Shown: positions 39,352 to 50,106, counted from the first letter of the stretch. The stretch: 64,000 nt of DNA from an uncultured Oxalobacter sp. (GCA_934277985.1 CAKQWF010000001.1:124001-188000); one strand, 5' to 3'. Numbers and translations: made by a program. Notes: generated from the sequence alone by a model not told the origin.

Positions 39352-39843
39352 ATGATGGGAGCGATCAGGCATTTTCTCAAAACGTTTGCGCTGGCCGAGC
39401 TGGTACAGGGACTCGCGCTGACCTTGCGGATCATGTTCCGCAGGAAAGCGACCGTCAGGTATCCGGAAGAAAAAACGCCGCTTTCCCCGCGTTTTCGCGG
39501 GATGCATGCCTTGATGTGCGATGAAAACGGCAAGGAACGGTGTATCGGTTGCAAATTGTGCGAATCGGCTTGTCCGGCGAAAGCCATCACGATCGATATC
39601 GCGGAAAGCGGGGATGGCTCGCGGCGCACGACACGTTACGAAATCGACCAGAGCAAGTGTATTTTTTGCGGGTTGTGCGAGGAAGCGTGTCCGGTCGACG
39701 CCATTGTCGAGATACCGATGTTTGAATATAGTTCCGATAAACGGGGCGATCTCGTGTTCGGCAAGGACGTTTTGCTGGCTGTCGGCAAGGCGTATGAAAA
39801 GGAAATCAGGGAGGCCAAATCGGCGGACGCACCTTATCGCTGA
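39352..39843 (+). CDS. nuoI: NADH-quinone oxidoreductase subunit I
   Basis: Ferredoxin-like subunit with clusters N6a and N6b. The 163 residues contain two 4Fe-4S motifs, [16 protein letters not shown] and [16 protein letters not shown], after an N-terminal amphipathic helix. The start is a double ATG, five bases after nuoH. Confidence 0.98.
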   Translation: MMGAIRHFLKTFALAELVQGLALTLRIMFRRKATVRYPEEKTPLSPRFRGMHALMCDENGKERCIGCKLCESACPAKAITIDIAESGDGSRRTTRYEIDQSKCIFCGLCEEACPVDAIVEIPMFEYSSDKRGDLVFGKDVLLAVGKAYEKEIREAKSADAPYR

Positions 39844-39866
39844 GGGTGTTTGGCCTGTGGAAAATT

Positions 39867-40526
39867 ATGGAATTTGAAACCGTCCTGTTTTATGCTTTCG
39901 CCGCCATTCTCGTCATGTCGGCGCTGCGCGTGGTGACATCGGGCAATCCGGTGCATGCCGTGCTGTATCTGGTGCTGTCTTTTTTTACGGGCGCGGCGCT
40001 TTGGATATTGCTCAAGGCGGAATTTCTGGCATGGATTCTGGTGCTGGTCTATGTCGGCGCCGTCATGGTGCTGTTCCTGTTCGTCGTGATGATGATGGAT
40101 ATGGACATGCCGGAACTGAAAAAGGTGGCGAAAAAGAATATGGCGGTCGCCTCGTTCGTCGGTGTCGTCATCGTGCTGGAAATGTCGGCCGTTCTGTTCA
40201 GGGGATTTTATACGCTGGATTTGCATGCACCGGAAAGCGCGTCGCAAGTCGGGCTGACGGCGTCGATCGGCAAGGCCTTGTTCACCGATTATCTGTTCAG
40301 CGTGGAAATCGCCGCCATGATCCTGCTGGTGGCGCTGGTCGCTGCGGTGACGCTGACCTTGCGTTACCGGCGTGACGCCAAATATACGTCGGCCGCCACC
40401 GCGGTGCGTGTCGATCCGAAGGAACGGATGCGGATCGTCGACATGAAGGCGGAAACGGTCGCGGAAATGCCGGAAGGCGAAACCGGAACGCGGCGTGAGC
40501 ATGAGATAAGGGAGGATGGACGATGA
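39867..40526 (+). CDS. nuoJ: NADH-quinone oxidoreductase subunit J
   Basis: Proton-channel membrane subunit. The 219 residues have five membrane segments, including [21 protein letters not shown] and the conserved [21 protein letters not shown] hydrophilic tail of about 60 residues follows. ATG 39867 ([11 protein letters not shown]) fits family starts; a GTG at 39846 is the alternative. The stop overlaps nuoK by four bases. Confidence 0.96.
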   Translation: MEFETVLFYAFAAILVMSALRVVTSGNPVHAVLYLVLSFFTGAALWILLKAEFLAWILVLVYVGAVMVLFLFVVMMMDMDMPELKKVAKKNMAVASFVGVVIVLEMSAVLFRGFYTLDLHAPESASQVGLTASIGKALFTDYLFSVEIAAMILLVALVAAVTLTLRYRRDAKYTSAATAVRVDPKERMRIVDMKAETVAEMPEGETGTRREHEIREDGR

Positions 40527-40831
40527 ATGTGACGCTTGTCCATTATCTGATTCTTGGTGCGATCCTGTTTTCGATCGCCGTGATGGGAATTTTCATGAAC
40601 CGGCGCAATCTGCTGGTGCTGTTGATGTCGATCGAACTGATGCTTCTGGCGATCAATATGAATTTCATCGCCTTTTCCCATTATCTGGGAGATGTGGCCG
40701 GTCAGGTGTTCGTGTTTTTCATCCTGACGGTCGCCGCGTCCGAAACGGCGATCGGGCTGGGGATTCTGGTCATTCTGTTCCGGAAGATACATTCGGTCCG
40801 TGCCGATGACATGGACAGTCTGAAGGGATGA
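40523..40831 (+). CDS. nuoK: NADH-quinone oxidoreductase subunit K
   Basis: Small three-helix antiporter-associated membrane subunit. The 102 residues contain [28 protein letters not shown], with the conserved glutamates of segments 2 and 3 (SIELM and AASETAIGL). AGGGAGG precedes the ATG. It overlaps nuoJ by four bases. Confidence 0.97.
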   Translation: MNVTLVHYLILGAILFSIAVMGIFMNRRNLLVLLMSIELMLLAINMNFIAFSHYLGDVAGQVFVFFILTVAASETAIGLGILVILFRKIHSVRADDMDSLKG

Positions 40832-40879
40832 TGCAAACCTGATTTGTCGTATGACGGAAAGATTACGGAAAGAACTGAT

Positions 40880-43081
40880 ATGCCCGATCAACTGAATATC
40901 CACTTGCTGCTGGTTGCGCTGTTCGCGCCGCTGGCCGGTGCGCTTGTTGCCGGGCTGATGGGGTCGCTGTTCGGCGGGCACATGATCCGGCGGCGTACGT
41001 CCAAGGCAGTGACCGTCACCGGTGTCGCGGTGTCGTTCGCCTGTTCGCTGGTGATACTGGCAGATGTCATGAACGGCGCACGCTTCGACGGCGATGTCTA
41101 TACCTGGATGACGGTGGGCGAAACGTCGTTCGGAATCGGGTTCATGATCGATTCGCTTTCCGCCATGATGATGGCGCTGGTCACGTTCATTTCACTGCTG
41201 GTGCATATCTATTCCATGGGATATATGGAAAACGACGACAATGTCAGCCGTTTCTTTTCGTATATTTCCCTTTTCACGTTCGCCATGCTGTCGCTTGTGA
41301 CGGGAAACAATTTCATCCAGCTCTTTTTCGGATGGGAAGCGGTCGGCGTCATGTCGTACCTGCTGATCGGTTTCTGGCTGGAAAAACCGACCGCCGTCTC
41401 GGCCGGTCTGAAAGCGTTTCTGGTCAACCGTGTGGGCGACTTCGGTTTCATGATCGGTATCGGACTGGTTTTCGCGTTTGCCGGGTCGCTCAACTATCGT
41501 GATGTATTCGGTGTGCGCGAGCAACTGGCAGCCATGACCGTGCCGGGTACTGGCTGGCTGGTCATTACTGCGATCTGTCTGTTTCTCTTTGTGGGGGCCA
41601 TGGGCAAATCCGCACAGTTCCCGTTGCATGTCTGGCTGCCGGATTCGATGGAAGGCCCGACGCCGATTTCGGCGCTGATTCATGCGGCCACGATGGTGAC
41701 GGCCGGCATTTTCATGGTGGCACGCCTGTCGCCGCTTTACGAGCTTTCCGAAGTCGCCTTGTCGGTCATGGTCATCGTCGGCGCGATTTCCGCGCTGTTT
41801 CTGGGGCTGGTGGCGATGGTTCAGACCGATATCAAACGCATCGTGGCGTATTCGACGCTGTCGCAGCTGGGGTATATGGTCGTGGCGCTGGGCGCTTCCG
41901 CCTATTCGGTTGCGGTTTTCCATTTGATGACGCATGCCTTTTTCAAGGCCTTGCTGTTCCTGGCGATCGGTTCCGTCATTCTGGGCATGCATCATGACCA
42001 GGATATCCGGAACATGGGGGGATTGCGGAAATACATGCCCTGGACGTATGCGACGGCGCTCGTCGGATCGCTGGCGCTGGTCGGCGTACCGTTCTTTTCC
42101 GGTTTCTATTCCAAGGAATCCATCATCGGGGCGATCCGTACATCATCCGTGCCGGGTTCGACGTTTGCCATGCTGGCGGTGATCGCCGGTCTGTTCGTGA
42201 CGGGTTTTTACACGTTCCGCCTGTTCTTCTATGTTTTCCACGGACGTGAGCGTTTCCAGCGGCAACAGCTGGTCAACCTCAAGACGGCTGAAAAGGAAAA
42301 AGTGCCGCAGGGCAATCTGATCGGTTTGCTGCCCGGCGAAAAACCGCATGAATCCCCGTGGATCATCAGGATGCCGTTGCTGTTGCTGGCGATTCCTTCG
42401 GTGCTGATCGGCTATATGGCGATCGACGCCATGCTTTACGGGACGTTTTTCGATGGCGTGATCGTGGTCGATCATGCGCGTCATCCGGCCATGTCGGTCA
42501 TGGCGGGACATTTCGCCAGTGCCTTGTCGATGACACTGCATGAAATCATGACGCCGACGTTCTGGCTGGCGATTGCGGGTGTCGGGACGGCATGGTATTT
42601 CTATTTGGTCAACCCGATCATGCCGATCCGGTTGCGCAGGAGAATGCGTTTCCTCTACCGCATGCTGGTCGAACAGTATTATCTGGACAGTCTGTATCTT
42701 CGCGGGTTTGCCGGTACCGCATTGCGGGTGGGCGACGTGTTGTGGAAATGGATAGATGTCACCCTGATCGACGACTGGATCATTTCGCGTTTCTTTGTCG
42801 GGGGAGGCAGAGGGCTGGCGTATGTCGTGTCGAAAGTGTTCGATGTGGGCGCAATGGTGCGCGCGCTTCTGAAAGGAGCGTCGCGTCAGAAAAGCGGATC
42901 GGATTCTGACGGCAGTGCGGTAACGCCTGACAGAAACGCGACGGGATATGAGGGACTGGCAGGCTGGTTCGTCGCGGCAGCCCGGTATTTCCAGTCAGGG
43001 TATCTGTACCAGTATGTATTTGTCATGATTGTCGGATTGTTGTGCCTGCTGTTATGGTTTGTGCCTTTCAGTCTGAAATAA
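40880..43081 (+). CDS. nuoL: NADH-quinone oxidoreductase subunit L
   Basis: The distal antiporter-like subunit whose long lateral helix runs along the membrane arm. The 733 residues contain the core motifs FFGWEAVGVMSYLLIGFW, GKSAQFPLHVWLPDSMEGPTP and the channel Lys/His region STLSQLGYM...HLMTHAFFKALLFL. The start ATG 40880 (MPDQLNIHLLLVAL) is chosen over a TTG at 40844. A hydrophilic stretch near 640-680 separates the last helix and is longer than in E. coli. Confidence 0.96.
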   Translation: MPDQLNIHLLLVALFAPLAGALVAGLMGSLFGGHMIRRRTSKAVTVTGVAVSFACSLVILADVMNGARFDGDVYTWMTVGETSFGIGFMIDSLSAMMMALVTFISLLVHIYSMGYMENDDNVSRFFSYISLFTFAMLSLVTGNNFIQLFFGWEAVGVMSYLLIGFWLEKPTAVSAGLKAFLVNRVGDFGFMIGIGLVFAFAGSLNYRDVFGVREQLAAMTVPGTGWLVITAICLFLFVGAMGKSAQFPLHVWLPDSMEGPTPISALIHAATMVTAGIFMVARLSPLYELSEVALSVMVIVGAISALFLGLVAMVQTDIKRIVAYSTLSQLGYMVVALGASAYSVAVFHLMTHAFFKALLFLAIGSVILGMHHDQDIRNMGGLRKYMPWTYATALVGSLALVGVPFFSGFYSKESIIGAIRTSSVPGSTFAMLAVIAGLFVTGFYTFRLFFYVFHGRERFQRQQLVNLKTAEKEKVPQGNLIGLLPGEKPHESPWIIRMPLLLLAIPSVLIGYMAIDAMLYGTFFDGVIVVDHARHPAMSVMAGHFASALSMTLHEIMTPTFWLAIAGVGTAWYFYLVNPIMPIRLRRRMRFLYRMLVEQYYLDSLYLRGFAGTALRVGDVLWKWIDVTLIDDWIISRFFVGGGRGLAYVVSKVFDVGAMVRALLKGASRQKSGSDSDGSAVTPDRNATGYEGLAGWFVAAARYFQSGYLYQYVFVMIVGLLCLLLWFVPFSLK

Positions 43082-43099
43082 AAACGAGTTCGTAAAAAC

Positions 43100-44593
43100 A
43101 TGCCTACGTTGTCATATTATCCTGTTCCCATTCTTTCACTGGCGATCTGGTGTCCGGTGTTTTTCGGTCTGCTGGTGCTGGCTGTCGGAAAGGATGAAAG
43201 AGCCGTTTTCGTACGGTATCTGTCCCTTCTGGGCGCGGCAGTCAGTCTGGCTGTAACGCTGCCGCTGGTGTTTTTTTTCGACAGGAGTGCGCATGGCATG
43301 CAGTTTGTCGAACGGCATGCCTGGATCAGGCTGTTTCATGTGGAATATGCCTTGGGTGTCGACGGTATCTCGATGTGGCTGGTCGTATTGACCGCGCTGA
43401 TGACGCTGGTCGTGGTGATCGCCGGCTGGAACAATGTCGAAAAACAGATTGCCCAGTACATGGGAGCTTTTCTGGTGCTTTCCGGTTTGATGATCGGTGC
43501 GTTTGCCACGTTCGACGGTTTGCTGTTCTACGTCTTTTTCGAAGCGACACTGATCCCGATGTTCGTCATCATCGGCGTCTGGGGCGGTGAACGGCGGGTT
43601 TATGCGGCGTTCAAGTTCTTTCTTTATACGTTCTTCGGTTCGTTGCCGATGCTCATCGCCATTTTGTACCTGTATCTCCAGACGGACAGTTTCAATATTT
43701 TCGAATGGTACAAGGCGCCGATACCGCTGGCTGTCCAGATATGGCTGTTCATCGGCATGCTGACGGCGTTCGCCGTCAAGGTGCCGATGTGGCCGGTGCA
43801 TACCTGGTTGCCTGATGCGCACGTGGAAGCGCCGACCGGCGGTTCCGTCATTCTGGCGGCCATCATGCTCAAGCTCGGTGCATACGGTTTCATCCGCTTC
43901 ACCTTGCCGATTCTGCCGGATGCCAGCCGGTATATGGAATGGCTCATGATCGCGCTGTCGCTGGTCGCGGTGATCTATATCGGTCTGGTCGCGCTGGTGC
44001 AGAAAGACATGAAGAAACTGATCGCCTATTCCTCGATCGCACATATGGGATTCGTCACGCTGGGCTTTTTCCTGTTCGAGACCATTACGGTCGACGGTGC
44101 GCTGGTCCAGATGATTTCGCACGGTTTCGTTTCGGCGGCCATGTTCCTGTGTGTCGGTGTGCTGTATGACCGGATGCATACCCGCCAGATCGCCGATTAT
44201 GGCGGCGTGGTGCATGTCATGCCGCGTTTCGCCGCCTTTTTCGTGCTGTTTGCCTTTGCCAATTGCGGTTTGCCGGGAACATCCGGTTTCGTCGGCGAAG
44301 TGATGGTCATTATCGGGGCGGTCAAGGTCAATGTCTGGATCGCGCTTGTCGGCGCGCTTGCGCTGGTGCTCGGTGCATCCTATACCCTTTGGATGATCAA
44401 GCGCGTGCTGTTCGGACCGGTCGCGAACGACCATGTGGCTGCACTGAAGGATATCGGTGCGCGTGAATTCCTGATTCTGGCAATCATGGCAGGTTTCGTG
44501 TTGTCGATCGGGATTTATCCGGCATGGATAACCGATGCCATGCAAGTGTCGGTCGCCGATTTGCTGGTCCATGTGGCCCAATCGAAACTGTAA
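43100..44593 (+). CDS. nuoM: NADH-quinone oxidoreductase subunit M
   Basis: Antiporter-like proton-pumping membrane subunit. The 497 residues show LYVFF-type segments, FAVKVPMWPVHTWLPDAHVEAPT, the lysine region KKLIAYSSIAHMGFV and QMISHGFVSAAMFL. About 14 membrane segments are evident. It starts 19 bases after nuoL. Confidence 0.97.
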   Translation: MPTLSYYPVPILSLAIWCPVFFGLLVLAVGKDERAVFVRYLSLLGAAVSLAVTLPLVFFFDRSAHGMQFVERHAWIRLFHVEYALGVDGISMWLVVLTALMTLVVVIAGWNNVEKQIAQYMGAFLVLSGLMIGAFATFDGLLFYVFFEATLIPMFVIIGVWGGERRVYAAFKFFLYTFFGSLPMLIAILYLYLQTDSFNIFEWYKAPIPLAVQIWLFIGMLTAFAVKVPMWPVHTWLPDAHVEAPTGGSVILAAIMLKLGAYGFIRFTLPILPDASRYMEWLMIALSLVAVIYIGLVALVQKDMKKLIAYSSIAHMGFVTLGFFLFETITVDGALVQMISHGFVSAAMFLCVGVLYDRMHTRQIADYGGVVHVMPRFAAFFVLFAFANCGLPGTSGFVGEVMVIIGAVKVNVWIALVGALALVLGASYTLWMIKRVLFGPVANDHVAALKDIGAREFLILAIMAGFVLSIGIYPAWITDAMQVSVADLLVHVAQSKL

Positions 44594-44611
44594 GGGGCGG
44601 ATGCGGACGGT

Positions 44612-46102
44612 ATGGATGCCATGAACCTGATTTCTGCCATGCCGGAGCTGATACTGGTCGTATCGGTTCCGCTGATTCTGCTGGCCGATCTGTTTTTGCC
44701 ACAGGGCAGGCGTGATGTCACGTTTGTCCTGTCGTCGCTGGTGATTCTCGCCTGTGCGACGGCCAGCGCCGTTTTCATGCAGGACAAGACGGTGGTATAT
44801 GCTTTCGGTGGTTCGTTCGTGTCGGATGCCGTGTCGAACCTGCTCAAGCTGTGTACCTGTTTCGCGATGTTGCTGACGCTCGTCTATGCGCGGCGTTATG
44901 TCAGTGAACGTCAGATGACATCCGGGCATCTCGGCGGCGAGTTTTATACGCTGGCGCTGTTTTCGATGCTGGGCCAGTTCGTCGTCATTTCAGCCGCCGA
45001 TTTTCTGGCCATGTTTCTGGGAATCGAGTTGATGTCTTTCCCGCTGTACGCGCTGGTGGCGTTGAAGCGCGATGACGGAAAGGCCGTCGAGGCTGCCACG
45101 AAGTTTTTCATTCTGGGTGCACTCGGCTCGGGATTGCTGCTCTACGGCATTTCCATGCTCTATGGCGCGACCGGTTCGCTGGGGTTTGCGGAAGTGGCGA
45201 AAATGGCTGCGCAGACAGGTACGAACCGGCTGATCATGGTATTCGGTATCGTTTTCGTGGTGGCGGGCATTGCGTTCAAACTCGGGGCGGTGCCGTTCCA
45301 TATGTGGGTGCCGGACGTATTCGAGGGAGCACCGACCGCGGTGACGCTTCTGGTCGGCGGGGCACCCAAGCTGGCGGGGTTTGCCGTTTGCATGCGGATT
45401 CTGGTCGATGGCCTGTTGCCGATGGCGGTCGACTGGCAACAGATGCTGATCGTGGTTTCCGTGCTGTCGATGGCGCTGGGCAACGTGATGGCGATCATGC
45501 AGTCGAATATCAAGCGCATGCTGGCGTATTCGACCATTTCGCAAATGGGGTACATGCTGCTGGGGATGCTTGCCGGGGTGAAAGCGGGTGAACTCGGAAC
45601 GACTTTCGTTTTCGCTTACGGCGCGTCGATGTACTACACGATCGTTTATGTACTGGCGACGCTGGGCGCATTCGGCGTCATCATCATGATGTCGCAAAAA
45701 GGGATCGAGGCCGAAAAACTGTCTGATTTCCGTGGACTGAACCGCCGGAATCCCTGGTATGCGCTCATCATGCTGTTGTGCATGTTTTCGTTTGCGGGCG
45801 TTCCGCCGCTTGTCGGTTTCTACGGCAAGGTCGCGGTATTTCAGGCGGTCATCAATGTCGATCTGTTCTGGCTGGCTGTCGTCGGCATTTTCTTTGCCGT
45901 CGTCGGTGCGGTTTATTATCTTCGTGTCGTCAAGATCATGTATTTCGATGTACCTCAGGATACCGGGAAAATCGGCGTGCCATGGGATATGGCGGTCTGC
46001 CTCGGTATCAATGGCGTGCTGGTACTGGTGCTGGGCGTTTTCCCGGGGCCCCTGATGGACTGGTGCCTGAGCGCGGTGCATCATGCGTTCCTGATATCGT
46101 GA
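44612..46102 (+). CDS. nuoN: NADH-quinone oxidoreductase subunit N
   Basis: Third antiporter-like subunit, last gene of the operon. The 496 residues contain ELMSFPLYALVALKRDDGKAVEAATKFFILGALGSGL, the VPFHMWVPDVFEGAPTAVTLL motif region and NIKRMLAYSTISQMGYML. ATGs at 44612 and 44621 are both possible. aroC begins 66 bases later and may have its own promoter. Confidence 0.97.
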   Translation: MDAMNLISAMPELILVVSVPLILLADLFLPQGRRDVTFVLSSLVILACATASAVFMQDKTVVYAFGGSFVSDAVSNLLKLCTCFAMLLTLVYARRYVSERQMTSGHLGGEFYTLALFSMLGQFVVISAADFLAMFLGIELMSFPLYALVALKRDDGKAVEAATKFFILGALGSGLLLYGISMLYGATGSLGFAEVAKMAAQTGTNRLIMVFGIVFVVAGIAFKLGAVPFHMWVPDVFEGAPTAVTLLVGGAPKLAGFAVCMRILVDGLLPMAVDWQQMLIVVSVLSMALGNVMAIMQSNIKRMLAYSTISQMGYMLLGMLAGVKAGELGTTFVFAYGASMYYTIVYVLATLGAFGVIIMMSQKGIEAEKLSDFRGLNRRNPWYALIMLLCMFSFAGVPPLVGFYGKVAVFQAVINVDLFWLAVVGIFFAVVGAVYYLRVVKIMYFDVPQDTGKIGVPWDMAVCLGINGVLVLVLGVFPGPLMDWCLSAVHHAFLIS

Positions 46103-46168
46103 TGATCGCGATTTTTTTCGGAGCGGAGTGTTAAAATCCGCCTTTTCTGGCAATAGGGATAGGATACG

Positions 46169-47293
46169 ATGGCAGGCAATACTTTCGGAAAGCTTTTTTC
46201 GGTAACGACGTTCGGCGAGTCGCACGGCCCGGCGCTGGGATGTGTTGTTGACGGTTGCCCGCCGGGGATGGCACTTTCCGAAGCGGATATCCAGCCGGAA
46301 CTGGATCGCAGGCGTCCCGGTTCGTCGCGCTTCGTCACGCAACGGCGCGAGCCCGATGCCGTGCGGATCCTTTCGGGCGTTTATCAGGGAAAAACGACAG
46401 GTACTCCCATTGCGCTGCTGATCGAGAATCAGGACCAGCGCAGCCGGGATTACAGCGATATCGCCGAGGTATTCCGTCCCGGTCATGGCGACTATACCTA
46501 TTTCATGAAGTACGGTATCCGCGATCCGCGCGGCGGTGGACGTTCGTCGGCTCGCCTGACGGCGGCGACAGTCGCTGCGGCGGCCATTGCGAAAAAATGG
46601 TTGAGAATGCATTGCGGTACTGAAATCATGGGCTGCATGAGCCAGATGGGCGACACGGTCATTCCTTTCGTTTCATGGGCGTTCACTGCCGGCAATCCCT
46701 TTTTCGCCGCGACTGAAGATGCCGCGCTGTTGTCGTCGCTGGAACAAAAGCTCGATGCCTTGCGCAAGGCAGGCGACTCCATCGGCGCGAAAGTCGAGGT
46801 CGTGGCGAGTGGTGTGCCGGTCGGTCTGGGCAATCCGCTGTTTGAAAAGCTGGATGCGGAAATCGCAGCTGCCATGATGGGGATCAATGCCGTCAAGGGG
46901 GTCGAAATCGGCGACGGTTTTGCTGTCGTGACGCAAAAGGGTTCCGAACATGGCGATGAAATCACGCCACATGGGTTTTCAAGCAATCATGCCGGTGGTG
47001 TGCTGGGCGGTATTTCGACGGGGCAGGATATCCGGGTCAGTATCGCCGTCAAACCGACGCCATCGATTCGCTTGCCGCGTCATTCCGTCGATAGTCGAGG
47101 CAATCCGGTCGTGGTGGAAACGAACGGTCGTCATGATCCCTGTGTCGGTATTCGCGCCGTGCCGGTCGCCGAAGCGATGCTGGCGCTGGTGCTGATGGAT
47201 GCCGTTTTGCAGTACCGTGCGCAATGTGCCGATGTAGCGCTTCCCGTCGCGCCAGTCGCCGGCAGCCTGCCCGGTACGGTATCCGGAAAATAG
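46169..47293 (+). CDS. aroC: Chorismate synthase
   Basis: Makes chorismate from 5-enolpyruvylshikimate-3-phosphate with reduced FMN, the last step of the shikimate pathway. The 374 residues have signature 1 ([18 protein letters not shown]), signature 2 near residue 115 ([18 protein letters not shown]) and the [13 protein letters not shown] region; GHDxCVGIR-type [16 protein letters not shown] closes the active site. It follows nuoN and is followed by an MFS gene 21 bases downstream. The pathway feeds trpF and trpB at the end of the window. Confidence 0.97.
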   Translation: MAGNTFGKLFSVTTFGESHGPALGCVVDGCPPGMALSEADIQPELDRRRPGSSRFVTQRREPDAVRILSGVYQGKTTGTPIALLIENQDQRSRDYSDIAEVFRPGHGDYTYFMKYGIRDPRGGGRSSARLTAATVAAAAIAKKWLRMHCGTEIMGCMSQMGDTVIPFVSWAFTAGNPFFAATEDAALLSSLEQKLDALRKAGDSIGAKVEVVASGVPVGLGNPLFEKLDAEIAAAMMGINAVKGVEIGDGFAVVTQKGSEHGDEITPHGFSSNHAGGVLGGISTGQDIRVSIAVKPTPSIRLPRHSVDSRGNPVVVETNGRHDPCVGIRAVPVAEAMLALVLMDAVLQYRAQCADVALPVAPVAGSLPGTVSGK

Positions 47294-47314
47294 CAACGGC
47301 AGACGGGTCTGGCG

Positions 47315-48478
47315 GTGTCGGACAAATCTTCCTGGCCGAAACAGTCGTTCGGTTTCGGCGCTTTCTATTTCAGCTATTACAGCTTCGTCGGTGTTTTCCC
47401 GACATATATCACGCTGTATCTGGCGTTCAGGGAAATCGGCGCATTCGAAATCGGCATCCTGATGTCGCTGATGCAGGCCATGCGTATCGTCGGGCCGAAT
47501 CTCTGGGGGTGGCTGGCGGACTGGACAGGGCAGCGAGCCCGTGTGCTCCAGATGACAGCAGCGGCTGCGCTTGTCGCGTTCATCGGATTTTTCTTCGGTG
47601 GCGGGTTCTGGTATTTCGCCTTTTTCATGGTGGCGGTCAATCTGTTCACGAGTGCGCAGGGACCGTTGTCGGACGCCCTGATTCTCTCGGAAATGCAGGG
47701 CAATATGTCCCGTTACGGGCAGTTGCGTTTGTGGGGGTCGGTCGGCTATGTCGTCATGACGGCGGCTTCCGGGTTTGTGCTGGACTGGACGGGTATCGGT
47801 TTGATGCCATGGGTCGGTGCGGTTATTCTGGGCGCAGTCTTGCTGGTCAGCCTCCGGCTGTACCAGACACCGCGGCCTGCTGCGGAAAAAAAACGGGTGT
47901 CGCTCTGGCATGTCGTCCGGCAGCGTGATGTGGTGGCCTTCATGGTATCTGGCTGTTTCATGCTCGCGGCGCATTCGGCGCTGTATGCTTTCTATTCGCT
48001 GTATCTGTCGAATCTGGGATACAGTAGCGTGACGATCGGTCTGATGTGGGCTATTGGCGCGACGGCGGAAATCGTGTTTTTCATTTACCAGTCGCCGGTG
48101 ATCCGGCGTTTCGGCATCAAGTCGGTGATGCTCGCCAGTTTGTTTCTTGCCGTCGTCCGTTTCGCGCTGATCGGCGTCGGCGCCGAATCGTTCGCCATTT
48201 TGCTTTTCGCGCAACTTTTGCATGCAGCGACATTCGGTGCGCATCATGTCGCTTCCATCCTATCGATCCAGAAATGGTTCTCCGGTCCGCTTCAGGCAAG
48301 GGGACAGGCGCTTTTCATCAGTGCGTCATACGGTATCGGCGGAACGGCGGGCGGTTTTCTGTTGTCGTGGGTATGGGATTTTTTCATGCCTGAATCGGTG
48401 TACTGGGTGGCGAGTGCCTTTGCTTTGGTGGCGCTTTTCGCCGCGTGGCTGTCATTCAGGTGGCAGACAACGAAATAA
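47315..48478 (+). CDS. MFS transporter (MFS_1-like / phenylpropionate-permease-like group)
   Basis: Inner-membrane transporter of about 387 residues with 12 hydrophobic segments. The N-terminus KQSFGFGAFYFSYYSFVGVFPTYITLYL and the motif QAMRIVGPNLWGWLADWTGQRARVLQ, followed by the RYGQLRLWGSVGYV segment, are typical of the PF12832-like group related to HcaT and nucleoside permeases. It starts with GTG at 47315. Its position after aroC is a frequent arrangement in this order, but the substrate is unknown. Confidence 0.87.
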   Translation: MSDKSSWPKQSFGFGAFYFSYYSFVGVFPTYITLYLAFREIGAFEIGILMSLMQAMRIVGPNLWGWLADWTGQRARVLQMTAAAALVAFIGFFFGGGFWYFAFFMVAVNLFTSAQGPLSDALILSEMQGNMSRYGQLRLWGSVGYVVMTAASGFVLDWTGIGLMPWVGAVILGAVLLVSLRLYQTPRPAAEKKRVSLWHVVRQRDVVAFMVSGCFMLAAHSALYAFYSLYLSNLGYSSVTIGLMWAIGATAEIVFFIYQSPVIRRFGIKSVMLASLFLAVVRFALIGVGAESFAILLFAQLLHAATFGAHHVASILSIQKWFSGPLQARGQALFISASYGIGGTAGGFLLSWVWDFFMPESVYWVASAFALVALFAAWLSFRWQTTK

Positions 48479-48564
48479 CAAGGCAATAACCATGCGGCCT
48501 GTCAGGTTTGACGGCGAATGTGGCATAATAAAAAATTGGTTAACAGAAAATGTGATTTGGCATC

Positions 48565-49968
48565 ATGGCAAAGACTCTCTATGACAAACTTTGGGAATCC
48601 CATGTGGTGGATACGGAAAAGGACGGCACGACGATTTTGTATATCGACCGTCATCTCCTGCACGAAGTGACCAGCCCTCAGGCTTTCGAAGGTCTGAGAA
48701 TGGCGGGACGCAAGCCATGGAGAGTTTCCGCCAACCTGCTGGTGGCCGACCATAACGTATCGACGCAGAACCGCAAGGGGCCGATCGCCGACCCCATTTC
48801 ACGTCTTCAGGTGGAAACGCTGGATATGAATGCGAAAACGTACGGCCTGACCTACTTCAATATGGCGGACAAACGGCAAGGGATCGTGCATGTCATCGGC
48901 CCGGAACAGGGTGCGACGCTGCCCGGCATGACGGTCGTTTGTGGCGATTCGCATACTTCGACGCATGGCGCGTTCGGTTGTCTGGCACACGGTATCGGTA
49001 CGTCGGAAGTGGAACATGTGCTGGCGACGCAGACTTTGCTTGCGAAAAAATCGAAAGCCATGCTGGTGGAAGTGAACGGCACGTTGCAGGACGGGGTGAC
49101 GGCCAAGGATATCGTACTGGCCGTGATCGGAAAAATCGGTACAGCGGGCGGAACGGGCTATGCCATCGAATTCGCCGGGTCCGCGATTCGCGCCCTGTCG
49201 ATGGAAGGCCGCATGACACTGTGCAACATGGCGATCGAGGCAGGCGCACGTGCCGGTATGGTGGCGGTCGACGATACGACGATCGACTATGTCCGCGGTC
49301 GTCCTTTTTCTCCGAAAGGCGAACAGTGGGACAAGGCGGTCGCCTACTGGAAAACGCTGCACTCCGATCCGGGTGCGGTATTCGATGCGGTCGTGTCGCT
49401 CGATGCGTCCGAAATCATGCCGCAAGTGACATGGGGAACGTCTCCGGAAATGGTGACTTCCATTGACGGGAAAGTTCCCGATCCGGCAAACGAGGCCGAT
49501 CCGGTTCGCCGCAATGCGATCATCCGTGCGCTCGAATATATGGATCTGAAACCCGATATGCCGATTACGTCCATTGCGATCGACAAGGTGTTTATCGGCT
49601 CGTGCACCAATTCGCGGATCGAGGATTTGAGAGCCGCCGCCGCGGTGGTCAAGGGAAAAAAACGTGCGGCGAACGTCAAACTGGCACTCGTGGTGCCGGG
49701 TTCCGGTCTGGTCAAGGAACAGGCGGAAAAGGAAGGACTGGACAAGATTTTCATGGATGCCGGATTTGAATGGCGTGAACCGGGATGTTCCATGTGTCTG
49801 GCGATGAATGACGACAGGCTGGCTCCTGGGGAACGGTGCGCTTCCACATCGAACCGGAATTTCGAAGGTCGGCAGGGACAGGGCGGCAGAACCCATCTGG
49901 TTTCACCGGCCATGGCCGCCGCTGCCGGTATCGCAGGACATTTTGTGGATGTACGAGAAAATCACTAA
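48565..49968 (+). CDS. leuC: 3-isopropylmalate dehydratase large subunit
   Basis: With LeuD it isomerises 2-isopropylmalate to 3-isopropylmalate in leucine synthesis. The 467 residues show the aconitase family motifs: [22 protein letters not shown], and the 4Fe-4S ligand cysteines in [12 protein letters not shown] and GCSMCLAMN. It is the first gene of leuC-(entericidin)-leuD-leuB. No leader peptide with leucine codons was seen upstream. Confidence 0.97.
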   Translation: MAKTLYDKLWESHVVDTEKDGTTILYIDRHLLHEVTSPQAFEGLRMAGRKPWRVSANLLVADHNVSTQNRKGPIADPISRLQVETLDMNAKTYGLTYFNMADKRQGIVHVIGPEQGATLPGMTVVCGDSHTSTHGAFGCLAHGIGTSEVEHVLATQTLLAKKSKAMLVEVNGTLQDGVTAKDIVLAVIGKIGTAGGTGYAIEFAGSAIRALSMEGRMTLCNMAIEAGARAGMVAVDDTTIDYVRGRPFSPKGEQWDKAVAYWKTLHSDPGAVFDAVVSLDASEIMPQVTWGTSPEMVTSIDGKVPDPANEADPVRRNAIIRALEYMDLKPDMPITSIAIDKVFIGSCTNSRIEDLRAAAAVVKGKKRAANVKLALVVPGSGLVKEQAEKEGLDKIFMDAGFEWREPGCSMCLAMNDDRLAPGERCASTSNRNFEGRQGQGGRTHLVSPAMAAAAGIAGHFVDVRENH

Positions 49969-49986
49969 AACATGGAGAGATAAAAG

Positions 49987-50106
49987 ATGAGAATGCTGGT
50001 TGCTGTTTTTTCCGCCGTCATGTTTCTTGCTGCATGCAATACTGTCCAGGGTATCGGCAAGGACGTGCAGAAAGCCGGTTCTGCGGTTGAAAACGCCGCA
50101 AGGTAA
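49987..50106 (+). CDS. Entericidin-like small lipoprotein
   Basis: A 39-residue peptide starting MRMLVAVFSAVMFLAAC, a lipoprotein signal ending in the lipidated cysteine (Cys17). The mature part is NTVQGIGKDVQKAGSAVENAAR, which closely fits the entericidin A/B family (NTVxGxGxDVxxxGxxIxxAA). Entericidins are membrane lipoproteins linked to stress or programmed lysis. AGAGATAAAAG precedes the ATG. It lies 18 bases after leuC and about 105 bases before leuD, a position known in related betaproteobacteria. Confidence 0.9.
   Translation: MRMLVAVFSAVMFLAACNTVQGIGKDVQKAGSAVENAAR

Noticed and set aside
43136..44929. 597-codon open frame opposite nuoM/nuoN, and a similar one at 44990-46612
   Set aside because: Both mirror hydrophobic nuo genes and give highly polar Asp/His/Gln/Arg-rich proteins with no family resemblance.
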